Positions 1 through 8,342 of a DNA stretch of 61,046 bases are shown here, piece by piece; position 1 is the first letter of the stretch; the number at the start of each line of letters is the position of its first letter. Under the pieces are notes generated by a model. The model ran no database searches. It saw nothing but the letters and a program-made list of their open reading frames with translations, and had not been told where the DNA came from. A program made the position numbers and the translations under genes. Origin of the DNA: Sergeia podlipaevii (lineage: Eukaryota > Euglenozoa > Kinetoplastea > Trypanosomatida > Trypanosomatidae); the NCBI GenBank assembly GCA_030849805.1, contig JASANZ010002167.1:1-61046 (forward strand). The letters run 5' to 3'.

Positions 1-874
1 TATCAGCAAAATGGCAAGTATCTTTTGGCATGACGGCGTGTTGGGGTATTGTACAAAGTTTACGTTCTCTTAATAAAAGGCCAAAAGTACCGTTACTACA
101 CATGCGCTTGCATCTGTTACTGTTTTTCTTTCCTAGTAAAGAGCGCGTATCGGACACTGATTAGGCTCGGATGCCAATTATTGAGCAACAGTATCATTCA
201 TTCATATACACATATTTTGGTAGTTATGTCTATATATATATATTTATGCTAGCGTATTTAGTTTGTTGTTGATTTTTTTATTGGCTGCTTGAGTGGCTGT
301 TTTCTTTCTCAAAAAAAGGAAGTAGATATGAGCATTAGAGAATGTGTGTTGACACTTCAGCAAAATTGTACATTATTGTTCTTTGTCTATTTTGCTATAA
401 AAATATATTCGCATTCATAATTTATTTATTTTTTTGCCTGCTTGTGCACTTCTTTTTCATTGTCGTTTTCTTCTCTATTTCTTCTCCCCCTTAGAAACAC
501 AAAAAATTTGAGTAGTCGTCTTTACCTTTCCTGCAATACTGATTGAGAGCTGCTTTTTTTTAAAAAAAAAAAAGAAAATCAAAAAAAAAAGAAAATTGAG
601 AGAAGCCCTGTATTGCTGTTTACCTACGCAGATATTTACAACAACACAACTTAAAGCAAACGTGAAGAAAGTTATTGTTTGCTTTCATCAAAAGTATTCA
701 AGCATTAAATATAGGGGAAAGTGTTGTTGTTGTTGTTGTTGTTGTTGTTTCTTTTGGAAGTATATCTTTAATACATTTATTTACTTATATACATATACTA
801 TCCGTAGGGTAGGAAAGGAGATAAGGAAATAATTCATTTTTTGTTTTTTTTTTTTTCGAATAAAAGGCAGAAAA
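1..874. other. AT-rich spacer, no gene seen
   Basis: Non-coding stretch at the left edge. It contains A-runs around 563-592, a (GTT)9 microsatellite at 723-749 and a T-run around 838-857. The T-run followed by AG dinucleotides at 865-866 and 869-870 is a probable spliced-leader acceptor for the gene starting at 875, leaving a very short 5' UTR. Open frames here are short and made of low-complexity codons. Confidence 0.7.
723..749. repeat. (GTT)9 microsatellite
   Basis: Nine uninterrupted GTT units, read directly from the sequence, in the spacer before the first gene. Confidence 0.95.
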
Positions 875-3412
875 ATGATCCTCCCTCATATGCCAACTGT
901 GTGTCTTGTTGTAGTGGTGACACTCCTCGCCACACCAGTGTGCACCATGACGGCAGCGGGAAAGGACGACAATTCCGTGCGCAGTCACCTCTCGGCCGTT
1001 GATGTGCCTCTCATGCCACTTGCTGAAATTCTGTTTGCTCGATATAATGCGCACATGCAACAAGGTATGCTGCCCATGACATGGGGCGAGTCTGCGCCAG
1101 CAGACGACACGGTCGTTGCCCACGCACGCCAGAACCTTGTATCGGACCTCTATGCTCTCTATATGAATGGACATCCCGTGACACGTATGGCAGACGAAAT
1201 GGCACAAAACGCAAAGGACAATGGGTTTTGCTTTATCTCCATTGGATGCTGGGGTGCGGCCCCACCTCACCCAGAAGTGCACGCGAAGGTGATTTCTCAC
1301 GTCAAGGATACCATTCGTAATGGGCTCATCATCGACACACGCTCTCGGCGACCACTCGCGTCGGCAGAAGGAGGCAAAGACTCGTATATATCTGTGGTGC
1401 GTGGGCCGAATCAAATTCCTCAACCACAAGGTGATGCTAACCTGCCTACAGAGTACATGGGTAGAGTTGAAAAGGAAAGTGCAAAGCTTGATGTCCATTT
1501 CGTGATTGCCGCTGGTGATAACATGTACATGGACGGAGCGAACGGTGTCTGGGATGATCGACTTTTCACCACTTTTGATGCCTTCACATCCGATGAAGAC
1601 GCTCGCAATGCCAGCGGTGTGAACCGTGTGCCTTGGTTCGTTGCATTAGGAAATCACGACTACCACTACAGCCCACGGTCTCAGGTAGAGTACACCTTCA
1701 CCGGCCCTCTTCAACGCGATGAGATGCACCGTAGATGGCGGGACAGTCTGACACAGAAGATTCATTCTATCGCTGAGCATGGAGAGCCAGAGAGAAACTA
1801 CGCAGCTGTGGGAGGCATCAACCTTGAGCAGTCTCTTCGTGGCTTTCGAGATGACCTCAGCAGTGGCCGACGCGGAGTCACGGGTCGATGGTACATGCCA
1901 TACTACTACCATGCCACGAAGGTGAGCGAGGACACTGTAGTGGTGGTGATCGACACGGTGCACCTGCACATCTGCGAAGTGGAAAACAAGAAAACTAGAA
2001 AGCAACAGAAGGCTGACGTAGACAACGATGACGCAGACGAAAGCGAAGAGAATGGGAAAATGCGCTTCAAGCACGACGAAGACAGTCACATACGGAAGCT
2101 TGACTGCGAAGAGCAGCGCCGCGTGGTGGAGCAGTGGCTTCTGGAGGAGTACGCCGATGTAACGTATAAAATTGTGGTTGGCCACTTTCCTGTTATGGCC
2201 AATGGTCCACACAAGAACTACAAGTGGCTCAAGAAATGGCTGGAGCCTCTCATGCAGGAGAGCTGTGCTTCCTTGTATATTCACGCCGACAACCACTATC
2301 TACAAGTATCGCGAGATGGCCTGCAGTACTATGTCAACAGTGGCGGCGGTGCAGGTAACAAGGGGGAGATGCACAGCGTGTTGAAGGGAAAAAACTGGGA
2401 AGATGAGCACTCTGCCTTTCATTCCGTGGAAGCTGGCATGGCGGTGCACTGCGTTCATCGTGATCAAGTGCTCGGTACTCACTTGACAAGTTACATGTTT
2501 GGTGAGGACAGGGAACTCCGATATATCATGCAGACAGACGCTGCCCTACTTCGTGAGTGTCGACGGAAGACGGACTATGACACCGCGGTGGCGGATGCTG
2601 GAAGAGTAAGTAAGAAAAACGGCATGAGGGCCGTAGCTCGAGGGCACTACGATCATCCTGGATATGGTCGAGTGCTGATTGTGCCCTCGATTTCAAATAG
2701 AGGAGCCGTAAGGCCTTATCAGCGGGTGCGCTATGCGTGTGGGCTTGCCGCGCTGCTTGCCGCCACCTGTCTTGCGTATTTAGAGTTCGTGGATCACTAC
2801 GGGAAAGGTGTGAGTAGTGGTAGTATCAGGGCCGCAGGCAAGCAGCCACGTGGTTTCCGGGTGTTGCTTATGTCAACCTTTCGCTTCCTTCGGGTTCTAC
2901 TGACAGATCACTCTGTTGATGGCAACGGTCCCAATGAACGTTGCGTCGATGAGAATGAAAAGGAGTTGTGTGAAGGCAGCACCGTTGCAACCACGATGGA
3001 GCCACAGCATACGGAGGTAGTGGTTGTCGCCACCACTACTGCCACCGCTAGCACTGGTGGCAATGTATGTACCACAATCCCACGCCGCATCTCGCCACTC
3101 TACCAAGGCATCATAGGAGGACAAGGAACACCTACCACCCTCGGTTTGAATCCGCTTCCGCGTAAATCATCGGCAGCTCCCGCGGTATCTCCGATTATGG
3201 CTTCGAGCAGTGCCAAAAGTGTGTTTATTAGCAAGAAAGATGATGATGTGGCGACTTCTGTTGCGCTTGACGAAGACGCTTACCCCTCGCTTTCTACGCG
3301 AAAGCCGATAGGAACTCAGCAACGGAAACGTAGAATCCGCAGTGCGGCATTATCTATATTCATCTCCTCTACTATTGCACTTGTGTTCTTAACTGTGTTT
3401 TCGTCTGGTTAG
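875..3412 (+). CDS. membrane-bound purple-acid-phosphatase-like protein, altered active site
   Basis: 845 residues. A hydrophobic N-terminus (about 7-24) looks like a signal peptide, the phosphoesterase fold spans about 115-510, and the protein ends in a hydrophobic segment (about 824-845) that could be a membrane anchor or a GPI signal. Calcineurin-like motifs are visible: GDNMY at 214, GNHDY at 259 and GHFP at 436. Two metal-ligand motifs are changed. The usual GDWG is GCWG at 124-127 (Asp to Cys), and the usual GHxH is ADNH at 471-474 (first His replaced). The fold is therefore clear but ordinary two-metal catalysis is doubtful, as in phosphatase-like scaffolds such as apicomplexan GAP50. 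The region beyond about 590 is kinetoplastid-style low complexity with a further hydrophobic stretch near 620-642. Probably a secretory-pathway or surface protein. Confidence 0.85.
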   Translation: MILPHMPTVCLVVVVTLLATPVCTMTAAGKDDNSVRSHLSAVDVPLMPLAEILFARYNAHMQQGMLPMTWGESAPADDTVVAHARQNLVSDLYALYMNGHPVTRMADEMAQNAKDNGFCFISIGCWGAAPPHPEVHAKVISHVKDTIRNGLIIDTRSRRPLASAEGGKDSYISVVRGPNQIPQPQGDANLPTEYMGRVEKESAKLDVHFVIAAGDNMYMDGANGVWDDRLFTTFDAFTSDEDARNASGVNRVPWFVALGNHDYHYSPRSQVEYTFTGPLQRDEMHRRWRDSLTQKIHSIAEHGEPERNYAAVGGINLEQSLRGFRDDLSSGRRGVTGRWYMPYYYHATKVSEDTVVVVIDTVHLHICEVENKKTRKQQKADVDNDDADESEENGKMRFKHDEDSHIRKLDCEEQRRVVEQWLLEEYADVTYKIVVGHFPVMANGPHKNYKWLKKWLEPLMQESCASLYIHADNHYLQVSRDGLQYYVNSGGGAGNKGEMHSVLKGKNWEDEHSAFHSVEAGMAVHCVHRDQVLGTHLTSYMFGEDRELRYIMQTDAALLRECRRKTDYDTAVADAGRVSKKNGMRAVARGHYDHPGYGRVLIVPSISNRGAVRPYQRVRYACGLAALLAATCLAYLEFVDHYGKGVSSGSIRAAGKQPRGFRVLLMSTFRFLRVLLTDHSVDGNGPNERCVDENEKELCEGSTVATTMEPQHTEVVVVATTTATASTGGNVCTTIPRRISPLYQGIIGGQGTPTTLGLNPLPRKSSAAPAVSPIMASSSAKSVFISKKDDDVATSVALDEDAYPSLSTRKPIGTQQRKRRIRSAALSIFISSTIALVFLTVFSSG

Positions 3413-4125
3413 TATATAACTGCTATGCCTTTGCATTTTTTTTTTTGTGAAGGTGCATGTGTGCATGGAAGCATCTGTGTATATGTTTGCTTGCGTATTT
3501 CTACTGCGCAGCATATATGTTGAAACAAACATAGGACAAAAGAAAAAAAAATTATTAGTGCAGTACAATTATTTATTATAATTGTTATCATCTATCTTTT
3601 TAAAATTTCTATATGATACGGCCGTTACTCTTGCGGCACTCGTTATTTTTTATTATTATTATTATTATTATTATTGCTTTCTCCTACGCATACACACATA
3701 CACTTGATCACACTGGCTGCAATATGCTTATCTTTTCTCTCTCCCTCTCTCTCTGTTGAAATTATGGTATTGTATTGTTTTTTTGCAGTAGAAGTGCCCA
3801 ATTATTATTTCTCGTTGCCAAGCAAGATAGCACGGACATTAAGTATCATATTATTAATTATTATTTTCTTTTCTTCATTCAAGCGTGTGTGTTTGCCTGT
3901 GCGTGAGTGAGTGAGTGAGTGAGCGTGTGTACACATATTTCAACTTCTTGTTGCATTTAGTGTTCTACTAGGGAACAATATTAGGCATTCCTTGCTTTTA
4001 AAAAAGAATTATTATTATTATCGCACATATAGCTTTTTTTTTGCCTGTGAGTATTTTTACAATTCATTCTTGAGGTGCGAAAGTTACCTCGTGCTTTAAG
4101 TTGTGCCTTTTTTTCATTTTCTGAG
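3413..4125. other. spacer with ATT and GTGA repeats
   Basis: No gene recognised. It holds a (TAT)n run at about 3651-3675, a CT-rich tract near 3735-3755 and a short GTGA repeat at about 3903-3922. Pyrimidine tracts at 4031-4042 and 4107-4122 are candidate trans-splicing signals for the next gene. Confidence 0.7.
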
Positions 4126-5190
4126 ATGGCGTCCACAGGATCTCATGAAGGGATCAAGAGAGCCAAAGTCATCTCTGCTTTTCTTCTGCTTTTATTTCTA
4201 GCAGCGCTCGCCGTCTCTGCTGATTCCTCCAGTCTTTCAGCATCTTCTACTCTCTTCGAGCCTCCAAGCTTCCCCTCACCGTCCGATCCCTTCTTCCTCT
4301 TTGAGGAAGGGTCATCACGCTCTGATAGTGGTGGCGAAGCACCTTCACCACACCCCCAAGGCTCACATTTGCTAAACAGTGATATCATGTTGAACTACAT
4401 CTCAGCAACAGACACAACGTTTTGTGTCTTTGTGCGCAAGTCTCCCAGCACGTTCGATCCCAACGAGTTTCTCAGCGCTCTCTATGAGAAGTATCAGCAC
4501 TCGCCGAAAGCGGAAGGTGATGGTCAGCTTATGCAAGTGGCAGAGCAATTGCAGTTGGTGGAGTGGTGTGGCTATCCAAACACAACATACGACAAGACTA
4601 CTTCATTCTGTGGAGCCGGTGCAGCTCCGTACAACAACGCGGACCAATATGTTTTTGTTCGTTACCGCATTCTTGACGTGCCGCTGAGCAACAAGGACCT
4701 CGCCAGTCTTGATTTGAAAGATATAGGAGTGGTGGAGGCGATACACCTCAGCAGCACCGATCCTTCTTTCTTCAACCCAGATTCGCGGGAGACGCTTGAC
4801 TTTAACACAGGCTTTGAGCGTGTTATCTACAACAACTCCACGGCGGCCTGGGTGACCTTTGGAGTTCTCTTTTGCGTGGCAGGACTATTCTTTATTCTTC
4901 TTCCTGGCTACCAGTACTGGAGGGACACACGCGCTCACAGGCGCTATCACGATGCCCTGACTCGTGCTCTCTCAAAAATACGTGAAGGTCTCTTTCGGGC
5001 CCCCGCCACATCGCGGTCTTACAGCAGCTCAGCAGGTAATCACGATGAGGAATACAGAAACCCAGCGGAGTCTCTCGCCCAGCACTACAACATCCCCGAA
5101 CCCAACGTGTCTGGTGGCGGCGGCGGCATGGAAAGGGAGATGGACATACGAGTGGCAACGCCGCCACCCGCCGCAGAGAGGGAAAATTGA
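4126..5190 (+). CDS. type I membrane protein of unknown function
   Basis: 354 residues from the first in-frame ATG; the frame is open upstream only from a GTG. Residues about 12-32 form a strong hydrophobic signal peptide. A serine-rich luminal or extracellular part follows, with a few Cys and Asn-glycosylation sequons (for example NTT and NNST). One transmembrane helix lies at about 241-264, and a cytosolic tail of about 90 residues contains a run of five glycines and a proline-rich end. I recognise no family. An AG lies directly before the ATG (4124-4125), so the functional splice acceptor is probably further upstream, near 4073 or 4083. The membrane topology is well supported; the function is unknown. 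Confidence 0.8.
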   Translation: MASTGSHEGIKRAKVISAFLLLLFLAALAVSADSSSLSASSTLFEPPSFPSPSDPFFLFEEGSSRSDSGGEAPSPHPQGSHLLNSDIMLNYISATDTTFCVFVRKSPSTFDPNEFLSALYEKYQHSPKAEGDGQLMQVAEQLQLVEWCGYPNTTYDKTTSFCGAGAAPYNNADQYVFVRYRILDVPLSNKDLASLDLKDIGVVEAIHLSSTDPSFFNPDSRETLDFNTGFERVIYNNSTAAWVTFGVLFCVAGLFFILLPGYQYWRDTRAHRRYHDALTRALSKIREGLFRAPATSRSYSSSAGNHDEEYRNPAESLAQHYNIPEPNVSGGGGGMEREMDIRVATPPPAAEREN

Positions 5191-5848
5191 CATTGTTTGG
5201 CCTTTCTTTCTTACTCATCAACGAAAAGGACGAAACTGAGCGGAAAGCAGCCACTACTTCAGTCAAACCTGGATTACTAGGCATTATTGTTACTTTTTTT
5301 CTTTCTGTATGGGAGTAGGAAAAGAAAAAAATGGGTGGGCGTATTTATTAGTGGTTTCAAACGTAAAAAAAGCATATGTGGTTTCCAGTTGTTGCTTGTT
5401 AATAAAAATAAAAGATATGAAGACAGAGGGAGATGCATGCAAGCAGTAGCAAGTCTTTCTATTTTACCGACATCCTTTTTCCTTTTTTTTTACTTTTTGT
5501 TATTTGTGGGTGGTATCGTTGTTGTTGTTTTATTTTAAAAAAAAAAAAAATGTTCAGAACACTTTCAAAGCATTCTTCTCTATATTTCTACTGGTCTGGT
5601 ACTGCTAGGGGGTTTGTGAGCTGTGTGTGTGTGAGCTGTGTGTGTGTGAGCTGTGTGTGTGTAGCCTCATCACACACTGCTTGCCTGCCTGCCCCTCTGT
5701 TGGGCCAACACAAAAAAATGTGCATTTTTACTCTCATTCTCTCTCTTTCCCTCCCTCTTCATTCCAGAACTTTCATTGATTCCCTCGAACTTTTATTGTT
5801 TCTGTTTAAATTCCTTGTTTTATTTTTCTTTTTTTTCTTTCTTTCTTT
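5191..5848. other. spacer with 15-nt minisatellite
   Basis: No gene. It contains poly-T and poly-A runs, a three-copy 15-nt repeat at 5616-5660, and two competing pyrimidine-tract acceptors for the farnesyltransferase gene. Confidence 0.7.
5616..5660. repeat. 15-nt tandem repeat, 3 copies
   Basis: Three direct copies of GTGAGCTGTGTGTGT begin at 5616, 5631 and 5646. It is a GT-rich minisatellite within the intergenic region. Confidence 0.9.
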
Positions 5849-5861
5849 ATGAATGCATTAG
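5730..5861 (+). promoter_or_regulatory. two candidate spliced-leader acceptors for FTase beta
   Basis: A CT-rich tract (about 5730-5765) ends in AG at 5766-5767. A second, T-rich tract (about 5812-5848) is followed by its first AG at 5860-5861. The second AG lies downstream of the ATG at 5849, so its use would force initiation at the ATG at 5870 or 5882. The acceptor role is inferred from kinetoplastid rules. Confidence 0.55.
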
Positions 5862-7849
5862 GAACAAAAATGATACATAGGATGCAAGACACCACAACTA
5901 TCCGCGCGCAGCGGGAGGTGGAGTTGTCCCTACTTGGCTTTCTTCGTCTCTACAATCCAGATGTGTATGCCTTGTGGAGCAAGCACCCCGAGTACGAAGC
6001 TGGTAGACAAGAAGAAGTGGCGTGTGACGGTGTGGTGGGCCTTATGAGGCGAAAGCACATGGAGTATCTCGAAGGTCGCCTTGGTGAGCAGCCTGAGAGC
6101 TCTGAAGGGCTTTATCCAGCCCAGCCATGGCTAGCGTACTGGTCCCTGCAAGCCGCCGACATGCTTGGCGTTACGGACCGGCTGTTGAATGAGGTGCCTG
6201 CAGAAGAAGTCGCCAAGTTTGCTCACATGTGCCTCGCCTACCAACCAACGCAAGGGTACGGCTCAGTTGATGTTGCTGGTGACGATGACACAAGCAAAGG
6301 AAATGCGGAGAGGCCTCACATTTGTTTTGCAGGAGGGCCTACTGGGCACATTCCACATTTAGCCGCTTCCTACGCGGCCTGCTGTGCACTGTGCATCTTA
6401 GGGGATCCCGTCTACTTGGAAACCCTTCCGCGTGCCGCTATCAAGCGCTGGCTTCTCTCACTACGCACCAGTGCTGGTAGTTTCCGTATGCACTGGGGAG
6501 GCGAAACTGACATTCGCGCCTCTTACTGCGTGTCGGTCGTCACCACACTGCTACGGTTGGATGAGCCGGACTCGTTCCCCGACACAGAGCTTGGTGTCAG
6601 CACGGATGACGTGGCGGCCACCCCGGTGCTCACGGCCAAGACAGCACAGTACGTCGCGCAGTGCCAGAGTCATGAGGGCGGCTTTGTGTGCGGCCGCTTT
6701 GCCTCTGAAGCACATGGGGCGTACACTCAGTGCGGCCTGGCCTCCCTTTTGATGATGCGGCAGACTCACTTATGTGACTTGGCCGCGCTGCGGCGCTGGC
6801 TGACTGCCCGACAGCTGCAGTTTGAGGGCGGCTTCAGCGGCCGTACCAACAAACTGGTAGACTCGTGCTACTCACATTGGGTTGGGTCCTCCCACGTGAT
6901 GCTACGTGTTGCAGAGAGCTACAGCAAGCTGCTTGGTACTAACCAAATTGCACGTCAGGAGGCACAAAGCACAAAAGATGCTCGCAGTAGTGCCAGAAAC
7001 GAGGAGAAAGCTGTGGAACTTGCCGCCGCACCACCTCCACCGCCACTGCGTGCGCGCGAGGTGCTGCTATTGGATCACGCTCAGCTGCTCGATGCCAGTG
7101 CAATCAGCTGTCTCAACACCGATGCGTGGCACCGCGTGGAGGCCGAGCATCTCAGATTTGAGCAGCTCACCGAGCAGCTTGTGAGTGCAGAGGACGATGT
7201 GCTGAGTGAGGCGGTGGCACGAAGAAACAAGCGAAGGGCTGTAGCGCTCCGTAGGCAGCGGCAGAGTGGCTACGCTGGAAAAGAGGACCGCGATGTAGGG
7301 TTAGGTGAGGAAGCGAGGAACAACGATAAGGAATCCACTCAGATCACAGTGCAGACAGCAGAGGAAGAGTTTGCCAACGCAGATGATAAGGGCGACTATT
7401 ACTTTAACCAGAGGAAGTTGCAAATATACGTGCTGCGTTGCTGCCAAGACACAGACGAGGGCGGTCTCGTGGATAAGCCCGGATGTCCCAACGATGCCTA
7501 TCACACTTGCTACTCGCTCTCAGGAATGAGCTCAGCCCAGAACACGCAGTACGTTGCTCACGCCCAAATAGCAGGAGCAACGAAAGTAGCCTCTGCATCG
7601 ACAATCCCCCGCGCGCCAGGCATGTCGTATGTTGCCACTGCGCTCGAGCACGGCTACCTCCCTCAGCGGTTGACCATTGAGCAGCAGAGGTCCACTGGGC
7701 TGAGTAGCTATGGAGTGGTGCTCGGTCTGCCGGGGCCATCCCCAGAGGCAGACGTGAGCGTGTTGCGTACCACCAACCCTATTTTCAATCTCCATAGGAG
7801 CCGTGTGCTGGCGGCTCTTAACATGTTGGGTCCAAAAACATTCTTGTGA
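5849..7849 (+). CDS. FNTB: protein farnesyltransferase beta subunit
   Basis: 666 residues from the first ATG. This is the catalytic beta subunit that farnesylates CaaX-box proteins with the alpha subunit in the cytosol. The prenyltransferase alpha-alpha repeats are easy to follow: EGGFVCGR with EAHGAYTQCGLA, then FEGGFSGRTNKLVDSCYSHW, then CCQDTDEGGLVDKPGCP and YHTCYSLSG. The zinc ligands are present as D338, C340 and H552. An acidic, charged insertion of roughly 150 residues (about 360-515) separates the last two blocks, where the mammalian protein has a short linker; large insertions are known in trypanosomatid FTase beta. The start is uncertain: Met8 (5870) and Met12 (5882) are in frame, and one splice acceptor would exclude Met1. 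Confidence 0.95.
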   Translation: MNALGTKMIHRMQDTTTIRAQREVELSLLGFLRLYNPDVYALWSKHPEYEAGRQEEVACDGVVGLMRRKHMEYLEGRLGEQPESSEGLYPAQPWLAYWSLQAADMLGVTDRLLNEVPAEEVAKFAHMCLAYQPTQGYGSVDVAGDDDTSKGNAERPHICFAGGPTGHIPHLAASYAACCALCILGDPVYLETLPRAAIKRWLLSLRTSAGSFRMHWGGETDIRASYCVSVVTTLLRLDEPDSFPDTELGVSTDDVAATPVLTAKTAQYVAQCQSHEGGFVCGRFASEAHGAYTQCGLASLLMMRQTHLCDLAALRRWLTARQLQFEGGFSGRTNKLVDSCYSHWVGSSHVMLRVAESYSKLLGTNQIARQEAQSTKDARSSARNEEKAVELAAAPPPPPLRAREVLLLDHAQLLDASAISCLNTDAWHRVEAEHLRFEQLTEQLVSAEDDVLSEAVARRNKRRAVALRRQRQSGYAGKEDRDVGLGEEARNNDKESTQITVQTAEEEFANADDKGDYYFNQRKLQIYVLRCCQDTDEGGLVDKPGCPNDAYHTCYSLSGMSSAQNTQYVAHAQIAGATKVASASTIPRAPGMSYVATALEHGYLPQRLTIEQQRSTGLSSYGVVLGLPGPSPEADVSVLRTTNPIFNLHRSRVLAALNMLGPKTFL

Positions 7850-8132
7850 GGGAAATTTTTCCATTACTATTTCGTAGAATAAGAAGGTAGATACATAGGT
7901 ACGTGGGATAGGCGAGTGTTGTTGTTTTTGTTGTTATGAGAACTGTGAAATGACTCTACTAGCGCTTGTCCTCATATAATTTATTGAAAGAAAGATCATA
8001 TCTAGAATGGATGCGTGTAAATTTTTTAAAAGAAAGAAGGGGTTTTCTCCCCTCCGCCTCCCCTCCCCTTCTAGATGTACTGCTGCATGATTCTCATGTA
8101 TACTATTTTGTGTTTGTACTTGTAGTTCTTAC

Positions 8133-8147
8133 GGGGGGGGGGGGGGG
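8133..8147. repeat. (G)15 homopolymer
   Basis: Fifteen consecutive G on the + strand, unusual among the T- and A-runs of the other spacers and prone to sequencing error. Confidence 0.9.
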
Positions 8148-8280
8148 ATCTGTTTTGCTCTTACTTTTTCTCCATTCTTTTCTTTCTCTCTTTTTCTTTT
8201 TTTTTTGGCTCTCGCTAACGTTTTAGTCAAGCACAGTGTAAGTGGGAGAGTTACATATATATACTGCCACTGTGCACTAG

Positions 8281-8336
8281 CATTTTCTTTTTTTATTACT
8301 AGTATTACTATTGGCTCTGCTGTTGCTGTTTCGCAG
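8281..8336 (+). promoter_or_regulatory. probable spliced-leader acceptor for COG7
   Basis: A pyrimidine-rich stretch ends in CGCAG with AG at 8335-8336, six bases before the ATG at 8343. It supports initiation at 8343 rather than any upstream codon. Confidence 0.6.
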
Positions 8337-8342
8337 TTGATC

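Larger units (their letters stand above)
7850..8342. other. spacer with poly-G run
   Basis: No gene. It holds a run of 15 G at 8133-8147, then T/C-rich tracts. The frame of the next gene is open back to 8205 only from a TTG and reads through pyrimidine tracts, so it is not counted as coding. Confidence 0.75.

Noticed and set aside
785..1498. Open frame on the minus strand opposite the phosphatase-like gene
   Set aside because: It is a shadow of the + strand gene: no coding character of its own, Cys/His/Trp-rich translation, and antisense to a clear domain.
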